Assembly: GCF_004792695.1 (NCBI RefSeq)
Contig: NZ_SRXU01000001.1
Location: 999,414 to 1,063,413 of the forward strand
Source: Sphingomonas naasensis
GTDB taxonomy: Bacteria; Pseudomonadota; Alphaproteobacteria; Sphingomonadales; Sphingomonadaceae
DNA: 64,000 nucleotides
Direction: 5' to 3'
Of the stretch, positions 7,453-16,088 are shown one piece after another (the first letter of the stretch is position 1; each line of letters opens with the position of its first letter). A model generated the notes under the pieces. The model made no database searches. It was not told the DNA's origin and saw only the letters and a program-made list of their open reading frames with translations. The translations under genes were made by a program, and so were the position numbers.

Positions 7453-9126
7453 CTAACTCGCGATCCGGCGGGGCTCGACGCCGCGGGCCCAGGTGAGGAA
7501 ATCCTCCTCGGCCATCGGGGTGGCGACGGCATAGCCCTGCAGGACATCGCAGCCGATGATGCGGAGCACCGCGGCCTGCGCCTCGCTCTCGATCCCTTCG
7601 GCGACCGCTTCGCAGCCGAGGCCATGGACCAGCCCGATCACCGCCTGCGCGATCGTGCGCGATTCGGGCTGCTCGACGACGTGCTCGATCAGGCTGCGGT
7701 CGAGCTTGACGCGGTCGACCGGCAGCTGGCGCAGCCGCGCGAGGTTCGAATAGCCGGTGCCGAAATCGTCGATCGCGACGCTGGCGCCGTCTGCGCGGAG
7801 CGCCGCGATCGCATCGAGCACCTCGCTCGAGCAGTGCATCGCCAGCGTCTCGGTGATCTCGAGCTCGAGCAGGCTGGCCGGCGCACGTGCGGCGTGCATC
7901 GCCGCGCGCAGCCGACGGAAGAAATTGGCGTGGTCGATCTGGCGCTGGCTGATGTTGACCGCGAGCCGCTGCTCGATGCCGAGCTTGCCCCAGCGCGAGA
8001 TCGTCTCGGCGACGTTGCTGACCACCCATTCGCCGATCTCGACGATGAGCCCGGTCTCCTCGGCGCGCTGGATGAAGGCGCCGGGCAGCTTGAGCCCGTC
8101 GGGGTGCCGCCAGCGTAGCAGCGCCTCGGCGCCGACGATCCGCCCGTCCGCCGCACTGACCTGCGGCTGGAAGACCAGCGCGAACTGATCCTTGTCGACC
8201 GCGGCACGGAGATCGCTCTCGAGCTGGGCGCGCTCGGCGATCTGCGCAGCGAGGAACTCGGTGAAATGCTCGGCGCGGCCGCGGCCCAGCGATTTGGCAT
8301 GATACATCGCGGCATCGGCGGCGCGCATCAGATCGTGCAGCGTGGTGCCGTGCTCGGGGCGCATGGCGATGCCGATCGAGGCCCCGATCGAGATTTCCTG
8401 ATCGGCGAGGTCGAAGGGCTCGGAAAGCGCGAACAGGATGCCGCGGCCGATCCGCTCGGCATCGCGCTCGCCGCGGATTCCGGGGAAGAACATCGTGAAC
8501 TCGTCGCCGGCGAGGCGGCCGATCAGCGGCGCGCGGATCGCCCCCTCGGCAGCAAAACGGTCGCCGACCGCGCGCAATCGATTGGCGACCATGCCGAGCA
8601 GCACGTCGCCGGTGGCATGGCCCATCGTGTCGTTGACGGCCTTGAAGCGATCGAGATCGATGAAATAGAGCACCGCGATCTCGCCTTGCGGCAGCTCGGC
8701 GAGCAGGCGCTCGGCGGTTCGGCGGAAATTGGTGCGGTTGGCGAGCGCGGTCACCGGATCGAACATCGCGAGCCGCTGGACGCTTTCGAGATTCTCGTGA
8801 AGCTGGTGGAACAGCCCGTCCATCGCCCGCGCCAGCGGCGGCACGCACTGCTCGACTTCCTCGGGGATCTCGCTCTGGAGATCGCCGTTGGCGGCGGCGG
8901 CGAGGCGGTCGATCGCGGCGTCGATCGCGCCCGCGGTCGAGGCGATGCTGCGCTCAGCGGAGGCCCAGCACATCACCCCGCAGATGATCGCCGCGATCAG
9001 CGCGCGGCCGGCGGATTCGACGGTGAGGACGCGTTCCGACGCAGCGGCCACGGCAAGGATGAACGCCACCGCCCCGGCACACATCGCAAATGCGATCGCC
9101 CGGCTCCTTAGCGAAAACCCTTCCAC
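7453..9126 (-). CDS. Membrane-anchored GGDEF-EAL cyclic-di-GMP protein
   Basis: The 557-residue product has two hydrophobic segments (about 9-29 and 41-56), a linker, a GGDEF domain (about 118-288) and an EAL domain (about 305-550). The diguanylate cyclase signature reads A206-G-D-E-F210 instead of GGDEF, and no RxxD inhibitory site is seen five residues upstream. The phosphodiesterase side keeps E334-A-L-L-R-W, ITETLAMH, DDFGTGYS and KLDRSLI, so c-di-GMP hydrolysis is likely; synthesis is possible because Ala in the first position is tolerated in some cyclases. Start is GTG 9126, chosen as the first codon giving both membrane helices; the ribosome site is weak and ATG 9084 is another option. 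Likely links c-di-GMP to surface or EPS behaviour, which is inference. Confidence 0.9.
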   Translation of the reverse strand: MEGFSLRSRAIAFAMCAGAVAFILAVAAASERVLTVESAGRALIAAIICGVMCWASAERSIASTAGAIDAAIDRLAAAANGDLQSEIPEEVEQCVPPLARAMDGLFHQLHENLESVQRLAMFDPVTALANRTNFRRTAERLLAELPQGEIAVLYFIDLDRFKAVNDTMGHATGDVLLGMVANRLRAVGDRFAAEGAIRAPLIGRLAGDEFTMFFPGIRGERDAERIGRGILFALSEPFDLADQEISIGASIGIAMRPEHGTTLHDLMRAADAAMYHAKSLGRGRAEHFTEFLAAQIAERAQLESDLRAAVDKDQFALVFQPQVSAADGRIVGAEALLRWRHPDGLKLPGAFIQRAEETGLIVEIGEWVVSNVAETISRWGKLGIEQRLAVNISQRQIDHANFFRRLRAAMHAARAPASLLELEITETLAMHCSSEVLDAIAALRADGASVAIDDFGTGYSNLARLRQLPVDRVKLDRSLIEHVVEQPESRTIAQAVIGLVHGLGCEAVAEGIESEAQAAVLRIIGCDVLQGYAVATPMAEEDFLTWARGVEPRRIAS

Positions 9127-9181
9127 TTCGGCCGTTCTACCCCCGCTAAAATCTCCCGGGGCGCACCCTTGCAGACAGAAG

Positions 9182-9781
9182 TTAAGAATTTCGTGGCGGC
9201 GCGCCCCTCGGGCGGCGCAGCACGATATAAAGCGCGCCGCTGCCGCCATGCCGCGGATGCGCGCCGCGGACCGCGGCGATACGATCGGCATGGCGCGAGG
9301 CGGCGAGCCAGTCGCCCACCGCCGCCCGGATCGCGCCGCGGGCATGCGGCCGTTCGGATTCGGGGCGCGGCGGCTTTCCGGTGATGAGGAGCAGCACGCG
9401 ATCGCCATGCCGGATCGCCTGTTCGAGCCCGTAGTCGAGCCGATCATAGGCGGCAGAGAGGCTGTGGCCGTGCAGGTCGATGCTCGATTCGGGCGCGACG
9501 AGGCCGCGGGAGAGGCGGCGGTCCCAGCTGGCGTCGAGGGTGTTGTTCCCCTCTCTGCGTGCAGGGAGGGGCTGGTGGGCGCGAGAAGCCATAGCTTCGA
9601 GCGACTTGCGTGCGGCGGGGGACGGGCTCGCGGCCTTGCCGCTCGCACCCACACCCTGCCCCTCTCTTGCCGGGAGGGGAGTTTGCACTTTTGCCGCAGG
9701 TTTGGCCGCCTTGAGCGGCTTCACCGTCGCGATCACGCGTTTCCAGAGCGCCGCTTCCTCGGGCGCCAGAGTCCGTTTCAC
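9182..9781 (-). CDS. Smr/MutS2-type domain protein
   Basis: A 199-residue protein with a C-terminal Smr domain: the SSIDLHGHSL start motif at 99-108, LLITGKPP near 131-138 and HGGSGALYIVLRR near 178-190. Smr domains are DNA- or RNA-binding nucleases; this stand-alone form is the common proteobacterial Smr protein. The GTG start at 9781 overlaps the mltA TGA by four bases (GTGA), so translation is probably coupled. The stretch from about residue 34 to 79 (TPLPAREG to REGNN) is low-complexity and encoded by a palindromic DNA element inserted in frame; see the separate repeat entry. Confidence 0.87.
   Translation of the reverse strand: MKRTLAPEEAALWKRVIATVKPLKAAKPAAKVQTPLPAREGQGVGASGKAASPSPAARKSLEAMASRAHQPLPARREGNNTLDASWDRRLSRGLVAPESSIDLHGHSLSAAYDRLDYGLEQAIRHGDRVLLLITGKPPRPESERPHARGAIRAAVGDWLAASRHADRIAAVRGAHPRHGGSGALYIVLRRPRGAPPRNS
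9548..9681. repeat. Palindromic element inserted in frame within the Smr gene
   Basis: Two hairpin-forming arms face each other: CCCCTCTCTGC with GCAGGGAGGGG at 9548-9571, and CCCCTCTCTTGCC with GGGAGGGG at about 9658-9678. The flanking CTGGTGGGCGCGAG-like and CTCGCACCCACACCC-like segments are also inverted copies. The translation across it is open and reads as low-complexity sequence in the linker before the Smr domain. It resembles the idea of repeat elements that insert in coding frames (as Rickettsia palindromic elements do), but no relationship to those is claimed. Confidence 0.65.
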
Positions 9782-11094
9782 GGGGTCGGTGCCACCGCCG
9801 CCGCGCGCCGCGCGAGCACGCCCCTGGGGAGCAGCAGCCACGCCGTGCCGCGCGCCGACATGCCGCCGGCGATCGCCCGCGCATCGTCGCCGGCGCCCCA
9901 GAAGGTGTCGAAGCGATTGGCGCCCTTGATCGCACCGCCGGTATCCTGCGCCACCCACAGCCCGGTCGCGTCGGTGCGGTCCATCGAGAGGAAGGCGGGC
10001 GCGCCCAGCGGCACGAATTTGGGATCGACCGCAGCGCTCGCCCAGCCGGTGACGGGCAGACCCATGGCGCCGAGCGGGCCGGCGCCGGTGAGTTCCTTGA
10101 AGAAGACGAAGCTCTTGTTCTCGCGCATGATCGCGCGGCCTTCCTCGGGGTGCTCGCGCAGATACGCCATGATCCCCTGCATCGAAGCCTGGCCGGGGCC
10201 GAGCAGCCCGCGATCGCGCATCAGCTTGCCGATGCCGGTATAGTCGCGGCCGTTCTGGCCGGCATAACCAATCCGCATCACTCCGCCATCGGGCAGTCGC
10301 AGCCGCCCCGAGCCCTGGACCTGCAAGAAGAAAATCTCGACCGGATCATTGGCGTACGCGATCACCGGCGCGCGGCTCTGCAGCCTGCCCTCCTCGATCT
10401 GGGTGCGATCGAAATAGGGGACGAAGCTCCTGCCGTCGACGCGACCGCGGATCTTCTTGCCCTTGAGATCGTCCGAGAACAGCCCGAGATCGACGTCGAT
10501 CAGATCGCTCGGCACGCCGTAGATCGGCACTTCGCAGCCCGCGCGCCTTTCACGACAACCATGGATCTCGGGCTCGTAATAGCCGGTGGCGAAGGCCTTG
10601 CCGTCACCGATCTGCGCCGTCTCGAAATAGCGGACGAAGAAGCTCCGCGCGTCGCGCGCCGGCCAGCTGGCGGCAGCGCGGCACGAATCGGCCCAATCGG
10701 CGCCCTGGGTCAGCCCGGTGCTGTCGGTGCGCCGCTGGAGCGCGGAACAGCTTAGCCGATAGGCGGTGAGCGCGCGCTCGGCGCTCTCCTGAGTGATCGG
10801 CAGTGTGTCGAGCGCGGGACCGGGCACCACGCCCGCCGCGGCGGCGGTGGTGGTGCTGGCGGACGCCGCGGGTGCGGGCATCGCCGGCAGCGGAATCGCG
10901 GGCGTCGGCTGACGCGCAGGCAGATGAATCGGCGTTTCGGATAAGCTGCCCGGTCGCGAGGGTGCACGCGAAGGCGTGGGTGCCGGCGCCGGCCGCGACG
11001 CGGCCGCCCGGGCGGACCCCGCCTCGGGCGGTACGATTCCGCCCGAACAGGCGCTCAACAGAGCCGCGGATGCGACTGCCCCCCACAGACGCAT
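9778..11094 (-). CDS. mltA: Membrane-bound lytic murein transglycosylase A (lipoprotein)
   Basis: MltA cleaves peptidoglycan between MurNAc and GlcNAc to leave 1,6-anhydro-MurNAc. The 438-residue protein has a lipoprotein signal (MRLWGAVASAALLSAC, Cys16), a long Ala/Pro/Ser linker to about residue 95, then the MltA barrel with GYYEPEIHG and QVQGSGRLRLPDG, and a C-terminal 3D domain with DTGGAIKG, NRFDTFWG and the conserved aspartates. Start ATG 11094 has AAGGGG about 7 nt upstream. It follows the Tim44-like gene by 10 bp and overlaps the Smr gene, so the three probably form one minus-strand operon. The linker is longer than usual. Confidence 0.93.
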   Translation of the reverse strand: MRLWGAVASAALLSACSGGIVPPEAGSARAAASRPAPAPTPSRAPSRPGSLSETPIHLPARQPTPAIPLPAMPAPAASASTTTAAAAGVVPGPALDTLPITQESAERALTAYRLSCSALQRRTDSTGLTQGADWADSCRAAASWPARDARSFFVRYFETAQIGDGKAFATGYYEPEIHGCRERRAGCEVPIYGVPSDLIDVDLGLFSDDLKGKKIRGRVDGRSFVPYFDRTQIEEGRLQSRAPVIAYANDPVEIFFLQVQGSGRLRLPDGGVMRIGYAGQNGRDYTGIGKLMRDRGLLGPGQASMQGIMAYLREHPEEGRAIMRENKSFVFFKELTGAGPLGAMGLPVTGWASAAVDPKFVPLGAPAFLSMDRTDATGLWVAQDTGGAIKGANRFDTFWGAGDDARAIAGGMSARGTAWLLLPRGVLARRAAAVAPTP

Positions 11095-11104
11095 AATGTG
11101 CCCC

Positions 11105-11749
11105 TTATGCTTCGTCGGTCTCGACCAGCTTCCAGTTGGGATCGTCGCTGCGCAGGTTGCGTGCGAAGGTCCAGATGTCGTGCGTCTCGACCGCGTCGGT
11201 GAGCGAGCCGGCGACGACATTGCCGTCCTGGTCGCGCGTCACGGCGGCGATATCGGCATCGAAGCGCACCGTGATTCGGGCGACTCGCCCTTCCACCGAA
11301 GCGTCGGTGATGACCGCGCGCTCGATCGCGACCAGGCGATTGTCGAGCACATGGCCGGCGGCCTTGCGGTCGGCGATCGCTTCGGCGAACCCGCCACGAA
11401 CCTCGTCCTCGACCAGCCAGCCGAGCGTCTCTTCGTCGCCCTTCCAGAAGGCTTCGAGAATCATGCGATAAGCCGCCTTCGAACCTTCGACGAACTGGCC
11501 GACGTCGAAGCCCGAATCGGCGGAGACCACAGCGCGCAGCCCCGCCTCGGCACCCGCCTCGATCGGGCGGCCGGCGCCTTCGCGGATTTCGGGAGTCACG
11601 TCGATCGTGCGCGGCATCGGCTGCGCGGCGACGCGCTCCTCAGCCGGCTTGGGCAGCGCCTGCTCGTGTCCGGTGCGCTTGCCGAGCACCGAATACAGCC
11701 GAAGCGCCAGGAAACCGGCAATCATCGCGAACAGGATAACGTAGAACAC
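11105..11749 (-). CDS. Tim44-like domain protein
   Basis: A 214-residue protein with one N-terminal membrane helix (FYVILFAMIAGFLALRLYSVL), a short charged segment, and a C-terminal Tim44-like domain (from about residue 80: FVEGSKAAYRMILEAFWKGD onward, ending in TFARNLRSDDPNWKLVETDE). Bacterial homologues (TimA) are inner-membrane proteins of uncertain role, often next to mltA, smr and secB as here. The start codon is GTG 11749 with GGAGG five bases upstream. It is divergent from secB across a 165-bp gap, which should hold both promoters. Confidence 0.9.
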   Translation of the reverse strand: MFYVILFAMIAGFLALRLYSVLGKRTGHEQALPKPAEERVAAQPMPRTIDVTPEIREGAGRPIEAGAEAGLRAVVSADSGFDVGQFVEGSKAAYRMILEAFWKGDEETLGWLVEDEVRGGFAEAIADRKAAGHVLDNRLVAIERAVITDASVEGRVARITVRFDADIAAVTRDQDGNVVAGSLTDAVETHDIWTFARNLRSDDPNWKLVETDEA

Positions 11750-11914
11750 TGAGCCTCCGAGCCTCGTCGCCGAGATACATAGGCCTTCGCGCCGCGGGTT
11801 ACAAATTCCGCGAAAACGCCGCCCGATTGAACTGCCTTCGCGCCCCTGCTAGGCGCGCACGCTGAACAAACGCGTCACGGGCGCGAAACTTTCCGGTAAA
11901 CAGAGGAATCTTCG

Positions 11915-12424
11915 ATGGCAGAGAACGACACGATCGCCGAGTTCGGCGAGCCCGCAGCCAATGGCGCCGATACCGCGCCCGTCGCGGGTGTGCTGTCGCA
12001 ATATGTGAAGGACCTGTCGTTCGAGAATCCGAACGCCCCGCAGGTCTATCAGTCGCAGACGGCACCCGCCATCGACGTGCAGTTCAACATCGGCTCGGGC
12101 CAGGTCGGCGAGGACGTCTACGAAGTCGTGCTCAAGATCGACGTCAAGGCGCAGGCCGAGGACCAGACCGCGTTCATCGTCGATCTCTCCTATGCCGGGC
12201 TGTTCGCGCTCCGCAACGTGCCGCAGGACCAGATGGAGCCTTTCCTGCTCGGCGAAGCGCCGCGCATCCTGTTCCCGTTCGCGCGCCGCGTCATCGCCGA
12301 CGCCGTGCGCGACGGCGGCTTCCCGCCGCTGATGCTCGAGCCGATCGACTTCACCGGCATCTACCTGCAGCAGCGCGCCCAGGCCGGCGACCAGCCGCAG
12401 GGCGAGATCGCCGGCAACGCCTGA
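11915..12424 (+). CDS. secB: Protein-export chaperone SecB
   Basis: SecB is a cytoplasmic tetrameric chaperone that keeps precursor proteins unfolded and hands them to SecA. The 169-residue protein has the full fold: the start VKDLSFENPNAP, the beta-strand core VQFNIG and VVLKIDVKAQ, DLSYAGLF, and the late EAPRILFPFARRVIAD and FPPLMLEPIDF motifs. AGAGGA lies 8 nt before the ATG. Acidic overall, as expected. Divergent from the Tim44-like operon. Confidence 0.96.
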   Translation: MAENDTIAEFGEPAANGADTAPVAGVLSQYVKDLSFENPNAPQVYQSQTAPAIDVQFNIGSGQVGEDVYEVVLKIDVKAQAEDQTAFIVDLSYAGLFALRNVPQDQMEPFLLGEAPRILFPFARRVIADAVRDGGFPPLMLEPIDFTGIYLQQRAQAGDQPQGEIAGNA

Positions 12425-12460
12425 CGTTATTCCGGGGGATCGGGCATAGTGACCAAGGAT

Positions 12461-12483
12461 CGTCACCTCCGCGAAAGCGGGGG
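12461..12483. repeat. GAAA-loop hairpin, likely half-copy of an intergenic palindrome
   Basis: CCTCCGC at 12466-12472 pairs with GCGGGGG at 12477-12483 around a GAAA tetraloop, with one G-U pair. The sequence resembles the GCGAAAGC cores of the repeat at 7372 and looks like a single arm of such an element. It may terminate secB transcription. Confidence 0.5.
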
Positions 12484-12549
12484 CCCATCTCCCGGACGTT
12501 CGGTCGGCACGGCGGCCGTCGCGCCTGACTTCAGCATGATGCGCAGCGC

Positions 12550-14133
12550 ATGAAGCTCGCGCGCAGCCTTGGTTCGATCGGCGGACTCACGCTCGCCAGT
12601 CGCATTCTCGCGCTGGTCCGCGATTCGCTGCAGGCCGCCTTTGTCGGAGCGAACTTCGCGTCGGACGCGTTTCTCGTCGCCTTTCGCCTGCCCAACATGT
12701 TCCGCGCCTTCTTCGCCGAAGGGGCGTTCGCCTCCGCCTTCATTCCGATGTTCAACCGCAAGGTCGGCGAGAATGATGGCGAGCTCGCCCCTGCCTTGGC
12801 CTTTGCCGAACAGGCACTGGCGGTGCTGTTCGTCTTCCTGACCGGAATGACTCTGGTGATGCTGGCCGCCGCCTGGCCGCTCACCTGGGGACTCGCCGGC
12901 GGGTTCACCAGGCAGAATCCCACGTCCGAGCAGTTCGCCTTCGCGGTCGAACTGTCGCGGATCACGATTCCCTACCTGATGCTGATCAGCCTCGCCTCGT
13001 TGCTCGGCGGCATCCTCAATTCGCTCGACAAGTTCTGGGTCAACGCCGCCGCGCCGATCCTGCTCAACCTCGCGATGGTCTCGGCCTTGCTGTTCTTCCA
13101 CGGCACGCCCGAGGAGACCGCGCGCGCGCAGGCGATCGCGGTGCCGATCGGCGGGTTGCTCCAGCTTGCCTGGCTATGGATTGCCTGCCGCGCCGCCGGC
13201 GTATCGCTTCGCCCGCGCCGTCCACGGCTCGATCCCGAGATCCGCCGCCTCCTGAAGCTGATCCTCCCCGCCGCCGCCGGCGCGGGCGCGGTCCAGATCA
13301 ACCTGATCGTCTCGACCGCGATGGCCGGCTGGCTGCTCGAGGAAGGCTCGATCTCGTACATCTATTATGCCGACCGGCTGAACCAGCTCCCGCTCGGGCT
13401 GATCGGGATCGGGCTCGGCACGATCCTGCTCCCCACCATCTCGAAGTTGCTCGGCGCCGGGCGCGAGGCCGAGGCGATGGAGACGCAGAATCGCGGCATC
13501 GAGCTGGCATTGTTCCTGACCCTCCCGGCGACGGTGGCGTTCGTCGTCGCCGCCGAGCCGATCCTGCGCGGGCTGTTCCAGCACGGCCAGTTCACCGCCG
13601 AGGATACGATACGCTCGGCCTGGGCGCTCTCGGCCTTCTCGATCGGCCTGCCTTCCTATGTGCTGGTCAAGGTGCTCACCCCGGGCTTCTTCGCGCGCGA
13701 GGACACGCGCACGCCGATGCGATTCGCTACCATCTCGGTCGGCGTGAACCTCGCGCTCAATCTCGCGCTGATCCCGCTCATCAAGCATGTCGGCCCGCCG
13801 CTCGCGACCGCGATCGCGTCGAGCGTCAATGTCTGGATGCTCTATCGCGCGCTCGGCAAGCGCGGCCATTTCGCCGCCGATGCGCAGCTCAAGCGCCGCA
13901 TTCCCCGCCTCGCGATAGCCGCGATCCTGATGGGCGGCGCGCTGTTCGCAGGCGAGCGGCTGCTCGATCCCTATCTCACCGGTACGATCTGGATGCGCTT
14001 CGCCGCGCTGAGCGTGCTGGTAGGCGCGGGCGGCGCGATCTATGTCGTCGCCTGCTTCATCACCCGGGCCTATCGCCTGAGTGATCTCAAGGCCCTGATC
14101 CGCCGCAAGGCCCAGGCGGCACCCAAGGAGTGA
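12550..14133 (+). CDS. murJ: Lipid II flippase MurJ
   Basis: MurJ moves lipid II across the inner membrane for peptidoglycan assembly. The 527-residue protein is a MOP-superfamily transporter with about 14 helices, starting MKLARSLGSIGGLTLASRILALVRD and followed by the diagnostic RLPNMFRAFFAEGAFASAFIPMF stretch, which contains the essential Arg of the central cavity. The C-terminal extra helices typical of MurJ are present. No clear ribosome site precedes ATG 12550, but the fold starts there. The stop overlaps a GTG just upstream of trpS, and the two genes are close enough to be co-transcribed. Confidence 0.95.
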   Translation: MKLARSLGSIGGLTLASRILALVRDSLQAAFVGANFASDAFLVAFRLPNMFRAFFAEGAFASAFIPMFNRKVGENDGELAPALAFAEQALAVLFVFLTGMTLVMLAAAWPLTWGLAGGFTRQNPTSEQFAFAVELSRITIPYLMLISLASLLGGILNSLDKFWVNAAAPILLNLAMVSALLFFHGTPEETARAQAIAVPIGGLLQLAWLWIACRAAGVSLRPRRPRLDPEIRRLLKLILPAAAGAGAVQINLIVSTAMAGWLLEEGSISYIYYADRLNQLPLGLIGIGLGTILLPTISKLLGAGREAEAMETQNRGIELALFLTLPATVAFVVAAEPILRGLFQHGQFTAEDTIRSAWALSAFSIGLPSYVLVKVLTPGFFAREDTRTPMRFATISVGVNLALNLALIPLIKHVGPPLATAIASSVNVWMLYRALGKRGHFAADAQLKRRIPRLAIAAILMGGALFAGERLLDPYLTGTIWMRFAALSVLVGAGGAIYVVACFITRAYRLSDLKALIRRKAQAAPKE

Positions 14134-14135
14134 AC

Positions 14136-15140
14136 ATGCGCGTCGTTTCCGGCATCCAGACCACCGGCAATCTCCATCTCGGAAATTATCTCGGGGCGAT
14201 CCGGCAGTGGGTGGCGATGCAGGACGCGCTTGAAGAGAATGGGGGCGAGTGCCTGTTCTTCCTCGCCGACCTCCACGCGCTGACCGGCAACGTGTCGCCG
14301 CAGGAGCTCGCCAATTCGACGATCGAGATGGCCGCCACGCTGATGGCTTCGGGGATCGATGATCGCGCGATCCTGTTCAACCAGAGCCGCGTGCCCGCGC
14401 ATGCCGAATTGTGCTGGATCCTGCAGGGCACCGCGCGGATGGGCTGGCTCAACCGCATGACCCAGTGGAAGGACAAGGCGGGCAAGAACCGCGAAGGCGC
14501 CAGCGTCGGCCTGTTCACCTATCCGGTGCTCCAGGCCGCCGACGTGCTCGTCTACAAGGCGACGCACGTCCCGGTCGGCGAAGACCAGAAGCAGCATCTC
14601 GAGCTCGCCCGCGACGTGGCGACCAAGTTCAACACCGACTTCGAGGTCGATCTCTTCCCGCTGCCCGAGCCTTTGATCTCGAAGGCGGCGCCGCGAATCA
14701 TGTCCCTGCGCGACGGCAGCGCCAAGATGTCCAAGTCCGATCCCTCGGACATGAGCCGGATCAACCTGATCGACGATAACGACACGATCGCGGCCAAGAT
14801 TCGCAAGTCGAAATCGGACGCCGATCTGCTCCCCGACAACTTCGACGGCCTCGCCGAGCGCCCCGAGGCCAAGAACCTCGTGACGATCTACGCCGCGCTC
14901 GCCGAACGCACGCCGCAATCGGTGGTCGAGGAATTCGCCGGGCAGGGCTTCGGCGCATTCAAGCCGGCGCTGGCCGATCTCGCGGTGTCGGTGCTGGCGC
15001 CGGTGCGCGACCGGCTGACGCAGCTGCTCGACGATCGCGCCGCGGTCGGCGCGCAGCTCGCCCGGGGAGCGGAACGCGCCAACGCGCTCGCCGCACCGAC
15101 GCTCAAGGCGGCGCAACAAGCGGTAGGGTTGCAGGTCTGA
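14136..15140 (+). CDS. trpS: Tryptophanyl-tRNA synthetase
   Basis: A class I aminoacyl-tRNA synthetase of 334 residues that charges tRNA-Trp. The HIGH-type motif is HLGN at 14-17 in TTGNLHLGNYLG, and the KMSKS loop is at 197-201. LVYKATHVPVGEDQKQHLELARD is characteristic of TrpRS. ATG 14136 is preferred over the GTG at 14130 because AAGGAG is five bases upstream and the protein then begins MRVVSGIQTTG as in the family. Confidence 0.96.
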   Translation: MRVVSGIQTTGNLHLGNYLGAIRQWVAMQDALEENGGECLFFLADLHALTGNVSPQELANSTIEMAATLMASGIDDRAILFNQSRVPAHAELCWILQGTARMGWLNRMTQWKDKAGKNREGASVGLFTYPVLQAADVLVYKATHVPVGEDQKQHLELARDVATKFNTDFEVDLFPLPEPLISKAAPRIMSLRDGSAKMSKSDPSDMSRINLIDDNDTIAAKIRKSKSDADLLPDNFDGLAERPEAKNLVTIYAALAERTPQSVVEEFAGQGFGAFKPALADLAVSVLAPVRDRLTQLLDDRAAVGAQLARGAERANALAAPTLKAAQQAVGLQV

Positions 15141-15165
15141 CGAGGTCGTAAAGGGGGAGACGAGG

Positions 15166-15987
15166 ATGTTCCGCACGAAGCTGCTCATCGGATTCGGCGC
15201 GCTGGCGCTGATGGGACAGACCACGCCCACCCCCGACCCGCATCGCCCGACGCCGACCTTCGATTCCGTCGCCCCCACTTTGCCCGCGCTCGAGCGGCCG
15301 GCAGTGCTGATCTTCAGCAAGACCAATGGCTGGCGGCACGATTCGATTCCCGCCACGGTTGCCGCCGTCGAGAAGCTCGTGCGCGCGCGCGGCTGGAGCA
15401 GCTACGCCACCGAGAATGCGGCGGTGTTCAATCCGGCGCAGCTCGCGCGCTTCGACGTCATCGTCTTCGCCAGCGCGACCGGGGACATGTTCACGCCTGA
15501 CCAGCGCGCTGCGTTCGAGGAATATCTCGCGAGCGGCCGCGGCTTCGTCGCGCTGCACGGCGGCGGCGACGGCAGCCATCCCGGCTGGTACCAGCAGATC
15601 CTCGGCACCGGCGGGAGCTATACTGGCCATCCCGGCGGCGCCGACCAGTTCCAGACCAGCGACCTGATCGTCGACCGCAACCACCCCGCCACTCGCCATT
15701 TGTCGCCGCGCTGGCGCTGGACCGAGGAATATTATGCGTGGACGGCGCCGCCGCGCGCCGACGTGCATGTCCTCGCGCGGCTCGACGAGACCGGCATGCG
15801 GCTCGAGCCCAAGCACCGGATGGGCGATCACCATGCGCTGATCTGGTGGCGATGCGAGGGCAAGGCCCGAATCTTCTACTCGGCGCTCGGCCACGACCCC
15901 GAGAGCTGGTCGGAGCCGGCGCATGTCGCATTGGTCGACGGCGCGATCGGCTGGGCCGCGCGCAAGCGCGGCACGGGGTGCGACTGA
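15166..15987 (+). CDS. ThuA-like domain protein, exported
   Basis: A 273-residue protein with a short hydrophobic N-terminus (MFRTKLLIGFGALALMGQ) then a ThuA-like domain: VLIFSKTNGWRHDSIP, FDVIVFASATGDMF, GRGFVALHGGGDG and MGDHHALIWWRCEGKARIFYSALGHD. ThuA domains have a glutamine amidotransferase-like fold and are linked to sugar utilisation, but the catalytic activity of this branch is not established. GGGGGAG lies just before ATG 15166. It is 25 bp downstream of trpS. Confidence 0.85.
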   Translation: MFRTKLLIGFGALALMGQTTPTPDPHRPTPTFDSVAPTLPALERPAVLIFSKTNGWRHDSIPATVAAVEKLVRARGWSSYATENAAVFNPAQLARFDVIVFASATGDMFTPDQRAAFEEYLASGRGFVALHGGGDGSHPGWYQQILGTGGSYTGHPGGADQFQTSDLIVDRNHPATRHLSPRWRWTEEYYAWTAPPRADVHVLARLDETGMRLEPKHRMGDHHALIWWRCEGKARIFYSALGHDPESWSEPAHVALVDGAIGWAARKRGTGCD

Positions 15988-16088
15988 CGCTGCGCCGATC
16001 GCGCCGTGACGAGGAAACACCAACATATTTAAGGCGTTACCCTGACGCCCAGGATGCGCGTTGGGGCGCTCCTGCGTGAGGGCAGGCT

